NCBI RefSeq assembly: GCF_014645195.1
Contig: NZ_BMLK01000019.1
Coordinates: 1 to 64,000, forward strand
Direction: 5' to 3'
Source of the DNA: Novosphingobium indicum
GTDB lineage: Bacteria; Pseudomonadota; Alphaproteobacteria; Sphingomonadales; Sphingomonadaceae
Length of the DNA: 64,000 nucleotides
Position 1 is the stretch's first letter; the number at the start of each line of letters is the position of its first letter. The translations under genes and the position numbers were made by a program. The notes under the pieces are model-generated. The model did not search any database. It was not told the origin of the DNA and saw only the letters and a program-made list of their open reading frames with translations. Below, piece after piece: positions 35,829 through 44,907 of the stretch.

Positions 35829-36998
35829 CTAAAGCGCCTTGTCGTAGATCGCGTATTCGCGGTTCACCTTGCTCTCAATGGCATCGGCAATCGCGACCAT
35901 GCCCTGATTGTCCTCGAGCACCCAGCCGATCTCGCCTCGCTTCGCGCCGAACTTGGCCGTCGCTGCACGGCGGATGTACTCGATCATCATAAAAGCGAGC
36001 TGGCTGGCGAGCCGCGACGACTGCAGCTTCTTGCGCACGCCCATCAACGGCACGCGCATGTCGGCATTGCGCGGCTTGCGCAGCCACAACAACAATTTGA
36101 GCAGCCCGAAGATCGACGGCTTCCCGTTCCGCCCGTTGAGCCGCATTTGCGGCTTGTTGAGATCGGGCAGCGTCATCATGAAAGCGACCGGCTCGCCTTC
36201 GTATTCGGCAATGCGAATCAGTTCGGGATGGACCAGCGGCTTCAGGGCCTTGCCGACGTACGCGATTTCCTCGTCGGTGAAAGGTACAAAGCCCCAGTTT
36301 TCCGCCCAGGCATCGTTGAGAATGTCGCAGATGATCGCGGCATCACGGTCGAAATGCTTCAACTCGGCGTTGCGAATCCGGATCTTCGCGTTCTTCTCGC
36401 CTGACGTGATGATACGCTGGATAAGCGGCGGATATTCCCTGGTCACGTCCAGATCGTAGGTCCGCAGCGTCTTCACGCGGTCGTAGCCTGCGCCTTCGAT
36501 CCAGGCCTGATAGGCGGCGTTGTGATGCGCCATCATCACCATCGGCGGATGATCGTGGCCATAGACTTGAAGACCTGGCTCTTCCCAGACGGAAAGGTTC
36601 ATCGGCGCCAGAACGCGCGTCATGCCCTGCTCGCGCAGCCACGCTTCCGCCGTGCTGATCAGCGCCTTGGCCGTTTCCTCGTCTTCCGCCTCGATAGCGC
36701 CCCAATTGCCGGTACCGGGCCCCATGCCCTGCTCGGCAGGCTGTTTCAGCGCCAGTTCATCGATATGCGCCGATATGCGGCCGACGATCCGACCACCACC
36801 CCGCCGGGCCAGAAACAGCTGGCAGCGGGCATGTTCGAAAAAGGGGTTCTTACCGGGTGTGAACTTGGAGATCTCTTCCGAACGCAGGTTGGGCACCCAG
36901 TTTTGATCTGCCGCATTGAGCCGGTATGCGCAGTCCACGAAAGCGGCGCGGTCGGCCTTGCTGGAAACGGGCGTGATGACTAGTTCGGAGTTGGCCAC
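35829..36998 (-). CDS. GNAT-like N-acetyltransferase-fold protein
   Basis: The 389-residue protein is of a type common in sphingomonads, with acetyltransferase-like features GGGRIVGRISAHIDEL, ILNDAWAENWGFVPFTDEEIAYVGKAL and EYEGEPVAFMMTLPDLN. The C-terminal segment VEWVLEDN-like IGWVLEDNQGMVAIADAI is characteristic. Some database names call relatives dATP pyrophosphohydrolase, but I see no Nudix motif. The GTG at 36998, preceded by AAAGG, fits the conserved start. Substrate unknown. Confidence 0.75.
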   Translation of the reverse strand: MANSELVITPVSSKADRAAFVDCAYRLNAADQNWVPNLRSEEISKFTPGKNPFFEHARCQLFLARRGGGRIVGRISAHIDELALKQPAEQGMGPGTGNWGAIEAEDEETAKALISTAEAWLREQGMTRVLAPMNLSVWEEPGLQVYGHDHPPMVMMAHHNAAYQAWIEGAGYDRVKTLRTYDLDVTREYPPLIQRIITSGEKNAKIRIRNAELKHFDRDAAIICDILNDAWAENWGFVPFTDEEIAYVGKALKPLVHPELIRIAEYEGEPVAFMMTLPDLNKPQMRLNGRNGKPSIFGLLKLLLWLRKPRNADMRVPLMGVRKKLQSSRLASQLAFMMIEYIRRAATAKFGAKRGEIGWVLEDNQGMVAIADAIESKVNREYAIYDKAL

Positions 36999-37145
36999 GA
37001 TGCTGCCTTTGTTCGATATTATGGGGCGCTTGGAAACGCGAAGTGCGGCGCCATACCGCATCTTGTCAAGCAAGAGCGGACGTACCATTTCCACACCCCT
37101 GCCCCGGGCGTTGCCGTACCCGGACGTTTTTTGGAATTTGAAAGC

Positions 37146-38249
37146 ATGATTGCCCAGGACCTAGCGCAAGAGCCCCGGCCTTCCCCGAAGCCCGACGCCT
37201 CTGGAAAGGTGGCCGGAACGTGGCACTCGCAGATCCCCGACGACAAGGAGATGCTGCGCGCGGCGGTCGAGCTGACGCGCGACATCTCGACGGCGCGCCC
37301 GGCAATCTACTGGCCGGACATGCTGGCTTCCGCTGCGCTGGGCTATGCTGCGCTGGCCGGCGCGATCCTGCTCGACAACACCTTCGCTGCCGTCGCCTGC
37401 GGTCTGCTGGCCTCGCTCGCGCTCTATCGGGCGCTGCTGTTCATCCATGAGCTGACGCACATCCACAAGGAGGCGCTGCCCGGGTTCCGGTTCGCCTGGA
37501 ACCTGCTCGTCGGCATTCCGATGCTGATCCCCTCGTTCATGTACGAGGGCGTGCATACGCAGCACCATGCCCGTACGCGTTACGGCACGATCGAGGACCC
37601 GGAGTACATGCCGCTCGCGCTGATGAAGCCGTGGAGCCTGCCCGTCTTCGCCCTCACCGCGATCCTCTTGCCGATTGCCCTGCTCATCCGGTCGGCCGTG
37701 TTGGTGCCACTCGGCGTGGCGATCCCGCCGCTGCGCCAGCTCGTCTGGGAGCGTGCCTCGGCGCTTTCGATCAACCCGCAATACCGCCGCCGCCGGCCGG
37801 AGGGTGAATTTGCCCGTATGGTCTTCTGGCAGGAACTGGGCTGTTCGGTCTGGGCGATCAGCGTGCTGACCGCGAGCTACCTCTATGGCTGGCGCCCGTT
37901 GCTCATCGCGCTGTGCGTCGTCTCGTTCACGGCTTTCCTCAATCAGGTCCGGACGCTCGTCGCGCACCTGTGGGAAAACGACGGTGAGGCGATGACGGTC
38001 ACCGCGCAGTATCTCGATTCGGTCAACGTCCCGCCGCCCGCGCTGTTTTCACCGCTGTGGGCGCCTGTGGGCCTGCGTTATCACGCACTGCACCACCTGC
38101 TGCCGTCGATGCCCTATCACTCGCTCAACGAGTGCCACCGGCGTCTCTCGGCCCATCTCGGCGAAGACACGACTTACGCCCGCGCCAGCTACAAGGGCCT
38201 TGCGCCGCTTCTCCGGCGATTGGCGGGCAGCACGATGCGCGCGCGCTGA
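37146..38249 (+). CDS. Membrane fatty acid desaturase
   Basis: The 367-residue di-iron membrane enzyme has three histidine boxes: HELTH(IH) early, HTQHHARTRYG, and HALHHLLPSMPYH near the end. Hydrophobic spans lie before and between the boxes. The enzyme introduces a double bond in a lipid-linked acyl chain, using reduced ferredoxin or cytochrome b5-type donors. The ATG at 37146 is chosen over an upstream TTG. It converges on lptG with only 4 bp between. Confidence 0.9.
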   Translation: MIAQDLAQEPRPSPKPDASGKVAGTWHSQIPDDKEMLRAAVELTRDISTARPAIYWPDMLASAALGYAALAGAILLDNTFAAVACGLLASLALYRALLFIHELTHIHKEALPGFRFAWNLLVGIPMLIPSFMYEGVHTQHHARTRYGTIEDPEYMPLALMKPWSLPVFALTAILLPIALLIRSAVLVPLGVAIPPLRQLVWERASALSINPQYRRRRPEGEFARMVFWQELGCSVWAISVLTASYLYGWRPLLIALCVVSFTAFLNQVRTLVAHLWENDGEAMTVTAQYLDSVNVPPPALFSPLWAPVGLRYHALHHLLPSMPYHSLNECHRRLSAHLGEDTTYARASYKGLAPLLRRLAGSTMRAR

Positions 38250-38253
38250 GGGG

Positions 38254-39351
38254 CTATTCCTCGGTCCTGACCAGCACCGTCTCGCCGATCAGGGCGAACA
38301 GCACGAAGGGTGCCCATGCCGCAACGAGCGGCGGGTAGCCGCCGAAGTTGCCCATCGCCAGCGCCGCATTGTCGAACACGAAGTAGGCAAAGCCCAGCGC
38401 CATGCCGATCACGGCACGGATGAGCAGCTGCCCCGAACGCGCGAGACCGAAAGCGGCGACCGCTCCGAGCAGCGGCATCAGCGTTGAGGACAGCGGGCCG
38501 GAAATCTTGTGCCACCAGGCCGCTTCGAGCGTGCTGGTGCGTTGCCCGGCCACCTTCATGGCCTTGATCGACCCGGCCAGCTTGAAGATGTTCTCCGAAT
38601 CCGCATCGACCTTTGACAGCGTGACCTTGCTCGGCGTGATGCCCGGAGCAACCGTGGCCGAGGGTATCTCAGTCGTCCTCGTGCCCTCCACTTCGAACCG
38701 GACCGGGTTTTCCAGCGTCCAGCCGGGATTGGCGTAAGTCGCCCGCGGGCTGCGCAGCTGCTCGACGATCATGTCGTTGGCATCGCGCCGATAGAAGGTG
38801 ACGCCCGTCATCACCATGTCCGCGCCCGTACCTGTCAGCGTCTTGGCCATCATCAGGTCGCGCCCGTCGGACAGGTAGAGATTACTTCGTACGCCGGAAT
38901 CCCTGGGAAGCGGGCCATAGTCGACGGCATGCCAGGCATCGAGCGCCGCTGTGGCGCGCGTGACCACCCGCTCGTTGAAAGCGAAACTGATGGAGGAGAT
39001 CGCGAAGGCCGCGAGCATCAGCGGCGCCAGCACCTGATGCGCCGAAAGTCCCGCGGCCTTCATCGAGATGACTTCGCTGTTCTGATTGAGCGTGGCGAGC
39101 GTGATGATCGTCGCCAGCAGCACCGAATAGGGCAGGAAGCGGGCGACGAGTTGCGGCACGCGCAGTGAAACGTAATAGAGCAGCTGCATCTGCCCGTTGC
39201 CCGAATAGGCAAGGATGTCGCCACTCTCACCCAGCAGGTCGAGCACCTGCAGCACCATCACCAGCATCAGCAGCACGGCCAGAATGCGGGTGATGAACAG
39301 GCGCGCGAGATAGAACGTCAGGGTGCGCGAGGGAAAGAATTCGAGCTGCAT
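38254..39351 (-). CDS. lptG: LPS export permease LptG
   Basis: The 365-residue protein is one half of the LptBFG inner-membrane extractor that lifts lipopolysaccharide into the Lpt bridge. It has an N-terminal helix pair, a large periplasmic beta-jellyroll, and C-terminal helices (IRAVIGMALGFAYFVFDNAALAMG). The methionine at 39351 lies immediately after the lptF stop and begins the usual amphipathic start LEFFPSRTLTFYLARLF. The much longer upstream frame runs inside lptF and is rejected. Confidence 0.95.
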   Translation of the reverse strand: MQLEFFPSRTLTFYLARLFITRILAVLLMLVMVLQVLDLLGESGDILAYSGNGQMQLLYYVSLRVPQLVARFLPYSVLLATIITLATLNQNSEVISMKAAGLSAHQVLAPLMLAAFAISSISFAFNERVVTRATAALDAWHAVDYGPLPRDSGVRSNLYLSDGRDLMMAKTLTGTGADMVMTGVTFYRRDANDMIVEQLRSPRATYANPGWTLENPVRFEVEGTRTTEIPSATVAPGITPSKVTLSKVDADSENIFKLAGSIKAMKVAGQRTSTLEAAWWHKISGPLSSTLMPLLGAVAAFGLARSGQLLIRAVIGMALGFAYFVFDNAALAMGNFGGYPPLVAAWAPFVLFALIGETVLVRTEE

Positions 39352-39352
39352 G

Positions 39353-40579
39353 TCAGGAATGGTCCGCCGGTTTGGGCAGCATGGGGCCACGGCGCTGGCG
39401 GCGCAGCAGCGACTTGAACCGCTTGGAAATACTGTCTGCCGCCTTCTCCAGCCATCCGATCGCCTGCCCGCCCGGCACATAGGCCACCCGCCAGTACATC
39501 CACAGGATGATCGCCGCGAACACGATGAAGGGCCCCCAAAGCCCCAGGATCGGATTGATGCGGCCAAGCGAGGCCACGTCGTTCGCGTACTGATTGACCT
39601 TGTGGTAGGCGACAATCATCACGATCGAAACGAACAGGCCCAGCGCCGACGTCGACCGTTTGGGCGGGATAGCCAGCGCCACTGCCAGCAACGGCAGCAG
39701 CAGCATCATCACCACTTCGACCATGCGATAGCTGAAATTCGCCTGGCTCGACACGCGGCCTTCCTGGGGCTGGTTGTCGTTCCAGCCAAGTTTCATGAGT
39801 TCGGGCAGCAGATACTCGCGCGCCGCGCCGCCGCGCTGGCGGAACTTCTCGATCTCGGGAAGGTCGATGGGCAGGTCGTGCCGGGTAAAGGCCAGCACAC
39901 GCGAATCCTGCCCAGGTTCGTCCTGGATGATCTGGCCCTGCTCCAGCCGCAGGATGATGGTGTCGGGCGATCCCTTCAACGCAAGGAAACGGCCTTCGCG
40001 GGCCGAGATCGAGAGCACCTGCCCCTTGCTGTTGGCGACACGGGCGAAAATGCCCATCAGCCGCCGGCCATCGTCCTGGCTTTCATCGATGCGCAGCGCG
40101 ATGCGGTCCTTGAGCGAGGTGAACTCACCGACCTTGATCGATGCACCCAGCGCGCCGGACTTCAGTTCGTAATTGAGCTGTTCGTAGGCGTAGCGCGCAA
40201 GCGGCTGCAGATAACCGACATTGGCGAAATTGATCGCCACCATCACCAGCGTGATCAGGTAGGGCACGCGCAGCATGCGGGTATAACTCAGCCCGACAGC
40301 GCGCATTACGTCGAGCTCACTGCTCGTGGCCAGCTTGCGGAAGGCCAGCAGGATACCGAGCATCAGCCCCAGCGGAATGGCGAGGCTGGCATATTCGGGC
40401 AGCATGTTGCCGAGCATCTTGAAGACGACGCCGACCGGCCCGCCTTCGGTCGCCACGAAGTCGAACAGGCGCAACATCTTGTCCAGAACCAGCAGCGACG
40501 CGGCGAGCAGAAAGATCGCGAGCATCGGCATCAGCACGAGCCGGAAGATATAACGATCAAGGGCGGTGAAGAATTTCAC
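39353..40579 (-). CDS. lptF: LPS export permease LptF
   Basis: The 408-residue protein has the same topology as LptG and pairs with it and with LptB ATPase (not in this window). Family marks are FFTALDRYIFRLVL at the start, the coupling-helix region ATSSELDVMRAVGLSYTRML, and a periplasmic domain. The C-terminus carries an extra basic tail (RFKSLLRRQRRGP). It leads the lptFG operon. Confidence 0.95.
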   Translation of the reverse strand: MKFFTALDRYIFRLVLMPMLAIFLLAASLLVLDKMLRLFDFVATEGGPVGVVFKMLGNMLPEYASLAIPLGLMLGILLAFRKLATSSELDVMRAVGLSYTRMLRVPYLITLVMVAINFANVGYLQPLARYAYEQLNYELKSGALGASIKVGEFTSLKDRIALRIDESQDDGRRLMGIFARVANSKGQVLSISAREGRFLALKGSPDTIILRLEQGQIIQDEPGQDSRVLAFTRHDLPIDLPEIEKFRQRGGAAREYLLPELMKLGWNDNQPQEGRVSSQANFSYRMVEVVMMLLLPLLAVALAIPPKRSTSALGLFVSIVMIVAYHKVNQYANDVASLGRINPILGLWGPFIVFAAIILWMYWRVAYVPGGQAIGWLEKAADSISKRFKSLLRRQRRGPMLPKPADHS

Positions 40580-40650
40580 GTGTCTCGGCGACTACTCTGG
40601 AACTGGGCAAAGTCTGCCTTAACCGCATCCCGGCACCTGCGAAAGGGGTC

Positions 40651-41046
40651 TCAGCCCCCCAGCATCGGCACCAGCACCATGAGCAGCCCGATCAGGCTCA
40701 CCAGAAAGATGATCGTGCGCAAACCCTTGATTCCGAGCAGGTAGACCGGGACGTAGGCGACACGCATCGCCAGCCACAGCCAGGCACCGACAACGGTGGT
40801 GTCGCTCGATCGTCCGGCCACCGCGACGCCGAGCATGGCAACGATGGCGACCGGAAAGGTCTCCATCATGTTGTCCTGCGCCCGCTTTGCGCGTGCGGGC
40901 ACGGGCTCCAGCGGCGGCATCGGCTCGTCGCGCGCGCCGATGTTCCAGTCCGCCCCGTACTGCTTGGTCTTGAGGTGACCGGCCAGAAATATCTGGACGA
41001 TCAGGAGGACAGCGCCCCACGCCAAGACGAGAATTTCCTGAGACAT
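40651..41046 (-). CDS. MAPEG family membrane protein
   Basis: The 131-residue protein has four hydrophobic helices and the MAPEG pattern ARAKRAQDNMMETFPVAIVAMLGV, followed by RVAYVPVYLLGIKGLRT. Eukaryotic MAPEG enzymes act on glutathione conjugates and eicosanoids; bacterial roles are mostly unknown. The methionine at 41046 gives MSQEILVLAWGAVLL. Standalone gene. Confidence 0.88.
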   Translation of the reverse strand: MSQEILVLAWGAVLLIVQIFLAGHLKTKQYGADWNIGARDEPMPPLEPVPARAKRAQDNMMETFPVAIVAMLGVAVAGRSSDTTVVGAWLWLAMRVAYVPVYLLGIKGLRTIIFLVSLIGLLMVLVPMLGG

Positions 41047-41126
41047 GGCACCGTTCCCCTTATCCTGAACCGACAAAGCCCGCAGCTCCGAAGCCACGGC
41101 AAACAAGCGTCAGATGCCTGCGGAAA

Positions 41127-41513
41127 TCAGGCCTTTTCGAGGGTGCACTGCAGCGGATGCTGGTTCTGCCGGGCGAAATCCATCACCTGGTTCACCTTGG
41201 TCTCCGCGATTTCATAAGGAAAAATACCGCAGACGCCGACGCCCTTCTGATGAACATGAAGCATCACGCGGGTCGCCTGTTCCATGTCCATGTGAAAAAA
41301 GCGCTTGAGGACCAGCACCACGAATTCCATCGGAGTGTAGTCGTCGTTCAGCATCAGGACTTTGAACTGGCTGGGTTTCTTCGGCTTCGCACGCGTCTTC
41401 GTGGCGATACCGACCTGCTCGTCGCCGCCCGTGTCCTTGTCCGAATCGTTGTCATCCCCGGCATGCACGGGCCATGGGCGCGAGCGCTCGGAATCGGCGA
41501 TAGAGGAAATCAT
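41127..41513 (-). CDS. clpS: ATP-dependent Clp protease adaptor ClpS
   Basis: The 128-residue adaptor brings N-degron substrates to ClpA. The core is intact: [57 protein letters not shown], including the [10 protein letters not shown] pocket residues. The N-terminal 40 residues are a flexible acidic and basic linker. Start is uncertain between ATG at 41513 and GTG at 41540; neither has a strong ribosome binding site. No clpA follows within the window. Confidence 0.95.
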   Translation of the reverse strand: MISSIADSERSRPWPVHAGDDNDSDKDTGGDEQVGIATKTRAKPKKPSQFKVLMLNDDYTPMEFVVLVLKRFFHMDMEQATRVMLHVHQKGVGVCGIFPYEIAETKVNQVMDFARQNQHPLQCTLEKA

Positions 41514-41625
41514 AGGGTTCAGAATATCGTACCGGGGCACCTTTCTTCAAGATGCCCCGGACGAGAATATCGATTTGCAGCAGGTTCGGTCAGGCATTCG
41601 AGCCCGGCCGGTCAGGCTTTCGACC

Positions 41626-42555
41626 TCAAAGCGAGGCCGAACGCGCCTTTTCCATGGCAATGCTGACGCGGCCCGAAATCGGCGCCATCACGTCGCTGGC
41701 GAGCTTGAGCATGGCTTCGCTGTTCTTCGAACCGTAGGCCACGGCGCTGTCGAAGCTCTTGCGCATCATGTCGCCCTGGATCTTGAAGAAATCGGTCGGC
41801 GACTTGGCCGAAGCGAGTTCCTTGATGTCGCCGCTCATGGTTTCGAAAGCGCTGCGGCTTTCGGTGACGATTTCCGAGCCGAGCGACTGCATGCCTTCGG
41901 CGAGAATCTTGCTCGATTCCATTGCCGCCTCGACGTTGCCCTTGGCGAAATCGCCGGCTTCGCCGAACGCCTTGGTGCTCTTTTCAAAAACGTCCTTGGC
42001 CTTGGCCTGGGCTTCAGTCATCGCATCCTGGAAACCGGTGAAATTAGCGCTCATGTCCATTGTCGTATCCTCGAGCATGAAATTGGTGAAAAAATCTGCG
42101 AACGCGGGCTTGGAGGCGGTCTTTGCCGCCTTTGGGGTGGCTGCCTTGGGACCTTTGACAGACGTGTCCGCCTTCCCCTTCGTCCCGGCAACCTTGACAG
42201 CCGGTGTGGGCGCCGCAGCCTTCACCGGAACACTTTTCTTTGCCGGCTTCGCCGTCGCGGCCGGCTTGACCTTTGCCGCCGATTTGGCGGCAGGCTTCGA
42301 TGCAGTCTTTGCCGCAGGCTTCGGCTTGGCCGCAGGCTTGCGCGCCGCGGGCTTTGCCTTCGCAGCCGCAGGGGCCGGCGTGGCCTCTGCTGCCTTGGGC
42401 TCTGCCGCCTCGACAGGTGCAGCTTTGGACTCAGGCTCTGTCTTAGCCTTGGCCTCGTCTGCGCCATCCTTCGACTTGATAGGCGTTGCCTCGACAGCGG
42501 CCTGATAGGCCTTGTCGGCTGAAGCTACGTCTTTCGGGTCTTCATTGTCGGCCAT
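41626..42555 (-). CDS. Phasin with long Lys/Ala/Pro-rich N-terminal region
   Basis: The 309-residue protein coats PHA granules. The C-terminal half (about 165-309) is a phasin domain with amphipathic helices: NFTGFQDAMTEAQAKAKDVFEKSTKAFGEAGDFAKGNVEAAMESSKILAEG is the pattern (shown here in pieces). The N-terminal half is a histone-H1-like run of AKPAAK/KPAAKTASK repeats that could bind DNA or RNA, linking granules to the nucleoid as PhaM or PhaF do in other bacteria (inference). It is downstream of phaC in the same direction, with its own promoter and a PhaR-like operator. Confidence 0.88.
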   Translation of the reverse strand: MADNEDPKDVASADKAYQAAVEATPIKSKDGADEAKAKTEPESKAAPVEAAEPKAAEATPAPAAAKAKPAARKPAAKPKPAAKTASKPAAKSAAKVKPAATAKPAKKSVPVKAAAPTPAVKVAGTKGKADTSVKGPKAATPKAAKTASKPAFADFFTNFMLEDTTMDMSANFTGFQDAMTEAQAKAKDVFEKSTKAFGEAGDFAKGNVEAAMESSKILAEGMQSLGSEIVTESRSAFETMSGDIKELASAKSPTDFFKIQGDMMRKSFDSAVAYGSKNSEAMLKLASDVMAPISGRVSIAMEKARSASL

Positions 42556-42642
42556 TAGACAATCCCAGCAATCGAGTGGCATAAAACATAATTCGACGCA
42601 CATCAGCGCCGGTACGAACCAAAGCGATTCGTCTCATCGTTG

Positions 42643-42727
42643 CTGCAATGCAAAATAGGTTTGTGCGGGCGCGAAGTCAAATTAAATTTTGTTGCACTGC
42701 AGCGCAAATGCTGCAGTGCAACAAAAG
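42643..42727 (-). promoter_or_regulatory. Probable PhaR operator array upstream of the phasin gene
   Basis: A perfect 17-bp inverted repeat (arms 42688-42704 and 42711-42727, six-base loop) contains GCTGCAGTGCAAC in each arm, read outward. A further CTGCAATGCAA lies at 42643-42653. PhaR repressors of Paracoccus and relatives bind CTGC-N3/4-GCAG and TGC-rich sites ahead of phasin genes. CTGC-N3-GCAA occurs here three times, 88-172 bp upstream of the phasin start. The same structure may also act as the phaC terminator. Confidence 0.6.
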
Positions 42728-42852
42728 ACCGCGCGCGCTGGCGCCGGCAATCGGGCTCGATGCAGTCGGGCAAGCCGTCGACGTCATGACACTTCGGGCC
42801 TTCAAAAGTTCCGACAGTGCGCTCCGAATTCGCCGGACAGGCCTATGCTTTC

Positions 42853-44715
42853 TCAACGCTCGGCAACGTAGCGACCGGGCGCATCCTCGATAACGCGATC
42901 GCCGCGGCCGCCTGGCCTGCGTTTTCCTCGGGCCGAAACCTCTGTCGAATCCAGCTTGCCGATCCACTCGCGCCAGTGCGGCCACCAGCTTCCCGGATGC
43001 TCGCTGGCCCCGGCGACGAAGTCTTCGAGGGTTTCGGGCGATCCATCGTTGGTCCAGTACTGGTACTTGCCCGATGACGGCGGGTTGACCACCCCCGCGA
43101 TGTGTCCCGACCCGGCGAGCAGGAAAGTCCACGGGCCGGACAGATAGTGCGTCAGTTTCCAGACGCTTTGCGGCGGCGCGATATGATCCTCGCGCCCGGC
43201 CTGGATATAGACGGGTGTTGCAATGCGGTGAAGATCGACCGGAACCCCGCAAGCCTGAAGCGAGTCCGCCACAACGAGCCGGTTGTCGCGATAGAGATCG
43301 CGCAGGTAGTCGCGGTGCCAGCGTGCAGGCAGGTTGGTGACGTCGCCGTTCCAGTGCAGCAGGTCGAACGCCGGATGCTCCTCGCCCTTGAGGTAGTTCT
43401 TCTCGACGTAGCTCCAGATCAGGTCGTTCCCGCGCAGCGCATTGAACGTCGCGGCCAGATAGCGCCCGTCGAGATAGCCCTCGGGCGAGAGCTTGCCGAC
43501 CGTCTCGATCTGCTGGTCATCCACGAAATGCTTGAGGTCGCCCGCCTCCTCGAAATCGACCTGCGCGGTGAAGAACGTCGCGCAGGCAACCTTGTCGGCT
43601 TCGCCCTTGCGCGCCAGTACGGCCAGCGTCGCCGCCAGCGTCGTCCCCGCCACGCAGTAGCCGACGGTATGGACCGCAGGCACCTTGAGCCGCTCGCGCA
43701 CCACGTCGATCGCCTCGATCTGGGCCTTGATGTAATCGTCCCAGACCATGTCCGCCATCGACGCATCGGCCGACTTCCACGACACCATGAACACGGTTAC
43801 GCCCTGCTCCACCGCCCAGCGCACGAAGCTCTTCTTGGCGTTGAGATCGAGGATGTAGAACCGATTGATCCACGGCGGGAAGATCACCAGCGGCGTCTTG
43901 AGCACCTTATCAGTCGTAGGGGTGTACTGGATGAGCTGAAACAGCGGCGTTTCGTACACGACCTTGCCCGGCGTGACGGCAATGTTCTCGCCTAGCACGA
44001 AGGCGCCGGGACGGCTGTGTGTCAGCTGCCCCTTGCGCATGTCGTCGAGCATGTTCTGCAGGCCGCGCACCAGGCTTTCGCCCTTCGTCTCGCTGGCCTT
44101 GCCCAGCGCGACCGGGTTGGTGAAGGGAAAGTTGGCGGGGCTCAGCGCATCGACGATGGCATTCGTCGCGAACTCGAGCTGCGCCTTCCGTGCGGGATCG
44201 AGCCCTTCAACCGATGCGGCCATGTCCTTGATGTTGTCGCTCAGAAGCAGATAGAGCTGGTGAAGGACCGCAAAGAACGGCTGATTGCGCCATTCCGGAT
44301 CGGCAAAACGCCGGTCCTTGCGCGGCAGTTCGGGTGCTTCCTCCGCGTTTCCGGCCGCTTGCGGACCGAGCCCATACTGTCCGAGTACCGCGTTGGTGAG
44401 CGCAAGGCCTTCTTCCCAGAGGTTCTGCTGCACCTCGGGATTGGCCAGCGGCAATTGCCGGAACACCGCCTCCGCCGTGGCGACCCATTTCACCGGATCG
44501 ACATAGTGCGGCGGACTGTCCTTGGCCTTTTCCAGCTGTTCGACCTGGAACTCGGTCCAGATCGACTGCATGCGGGCGGCAATCTGGGCCCATTGCACCG
44601 CGGTTTCGGCTTCCTGCGTCCCCTCGGCGGGAACCATGGCTCCGAACAGGGTCGCGAGGCTTTCGGTCTGGGTGCTCAGGACGTTATTCAAAAGGTCGCT
44701 GGCATCGCTCGCCAT
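42853..44715 (-). CDS. phaC: Class I polyhydroxyalkanoate synthase
   Basis: PhaC polymerises (R)-3-hydroxyacyl-CoA into PHA. The 620-residue protein has the N-terminal PhaC domain and an alpha/beta-hydrolase core: catalytic Cys354 in VGYCVAGTTLA, Asp in AGREDHIAPPQSVW, and His in GSGHIAGVVNPP. Length and lack of a phaE partner make it class I. An ATG at 44715 and a TTG at 44721 are both possible; AAGGAG is 11 and 5 bases ahead respectively. The C-terminal 30 residues are basic and unconserved. No phaA/phaB genes are adjacent. Confidence 0.96.
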   Translation of the reverse strand: MASDASDLLNNVLSTQTESLATLFGAMVPAEGTQEAETAVQWAQIAARMQSIWTEFQVEQLEKAKDSPPHYVDPVKWVATAEAVFRQLPLANPEVQQNLWEEGLALTNAVLGQYGLGPQAAGNAEEAPELPRKDRRFADPEWRNQPFFAVLHQLYLLLSDNIKDMAASVEGLDPARKAQLEFATNAIVDALSPANFPFTNPVALGKASETKGESLVRGLQNMLDDMRKGQLTHSRPGAFVLGENIAVTPGKVVYETPLFQLIQYTPTTDKVLKTPLVIFPPWINRFYILDLNAKKSFVRWAVEQGVTVFMVSWKSADASMADMVWDDYIKAQIEAIDVVRERLKVPAVHTVGYCVAGTTLAATLAVLARKGEADKVACATFFTAQVDFEEAGDLKHFVDDQQIETVGKLSPEGYLDGRYLAATFNALRGNDLIWSYVEKNYLKGEEHPAFDLLHWNGDVTNLPARWHRDYLRDLYRDNRLVVADSLQACGVPVDLHRIATPVYIQAGREDHIAPPQSVWKLTHYLSGPWTFLLAGSGHIAGVVNPPSSGKYQYWTNDGSPETLEDFVAGASEHPGSWWPHWREWIGKLDSTEVSARGKRRPGGRGDRVIEDAPGRYVAER

Positions 44716-44907
44716 GGGCAATCGAACTCCTTGCTGTGCCTTGCCGATGTGGCCGCTGGGAACGCTCGTGTCGAGTCCCTAACAGGCACCTTTGACAGCA
44801 CTTCGTGTTACAATCTTTGCAACGATCGGGCATTTGCGCAACGAGCGTAATCCCCTACAGGGGCGGGGCGGCGCTCATGCCGCGCTATTTATGGATTTAA
44901 AGAGGCC

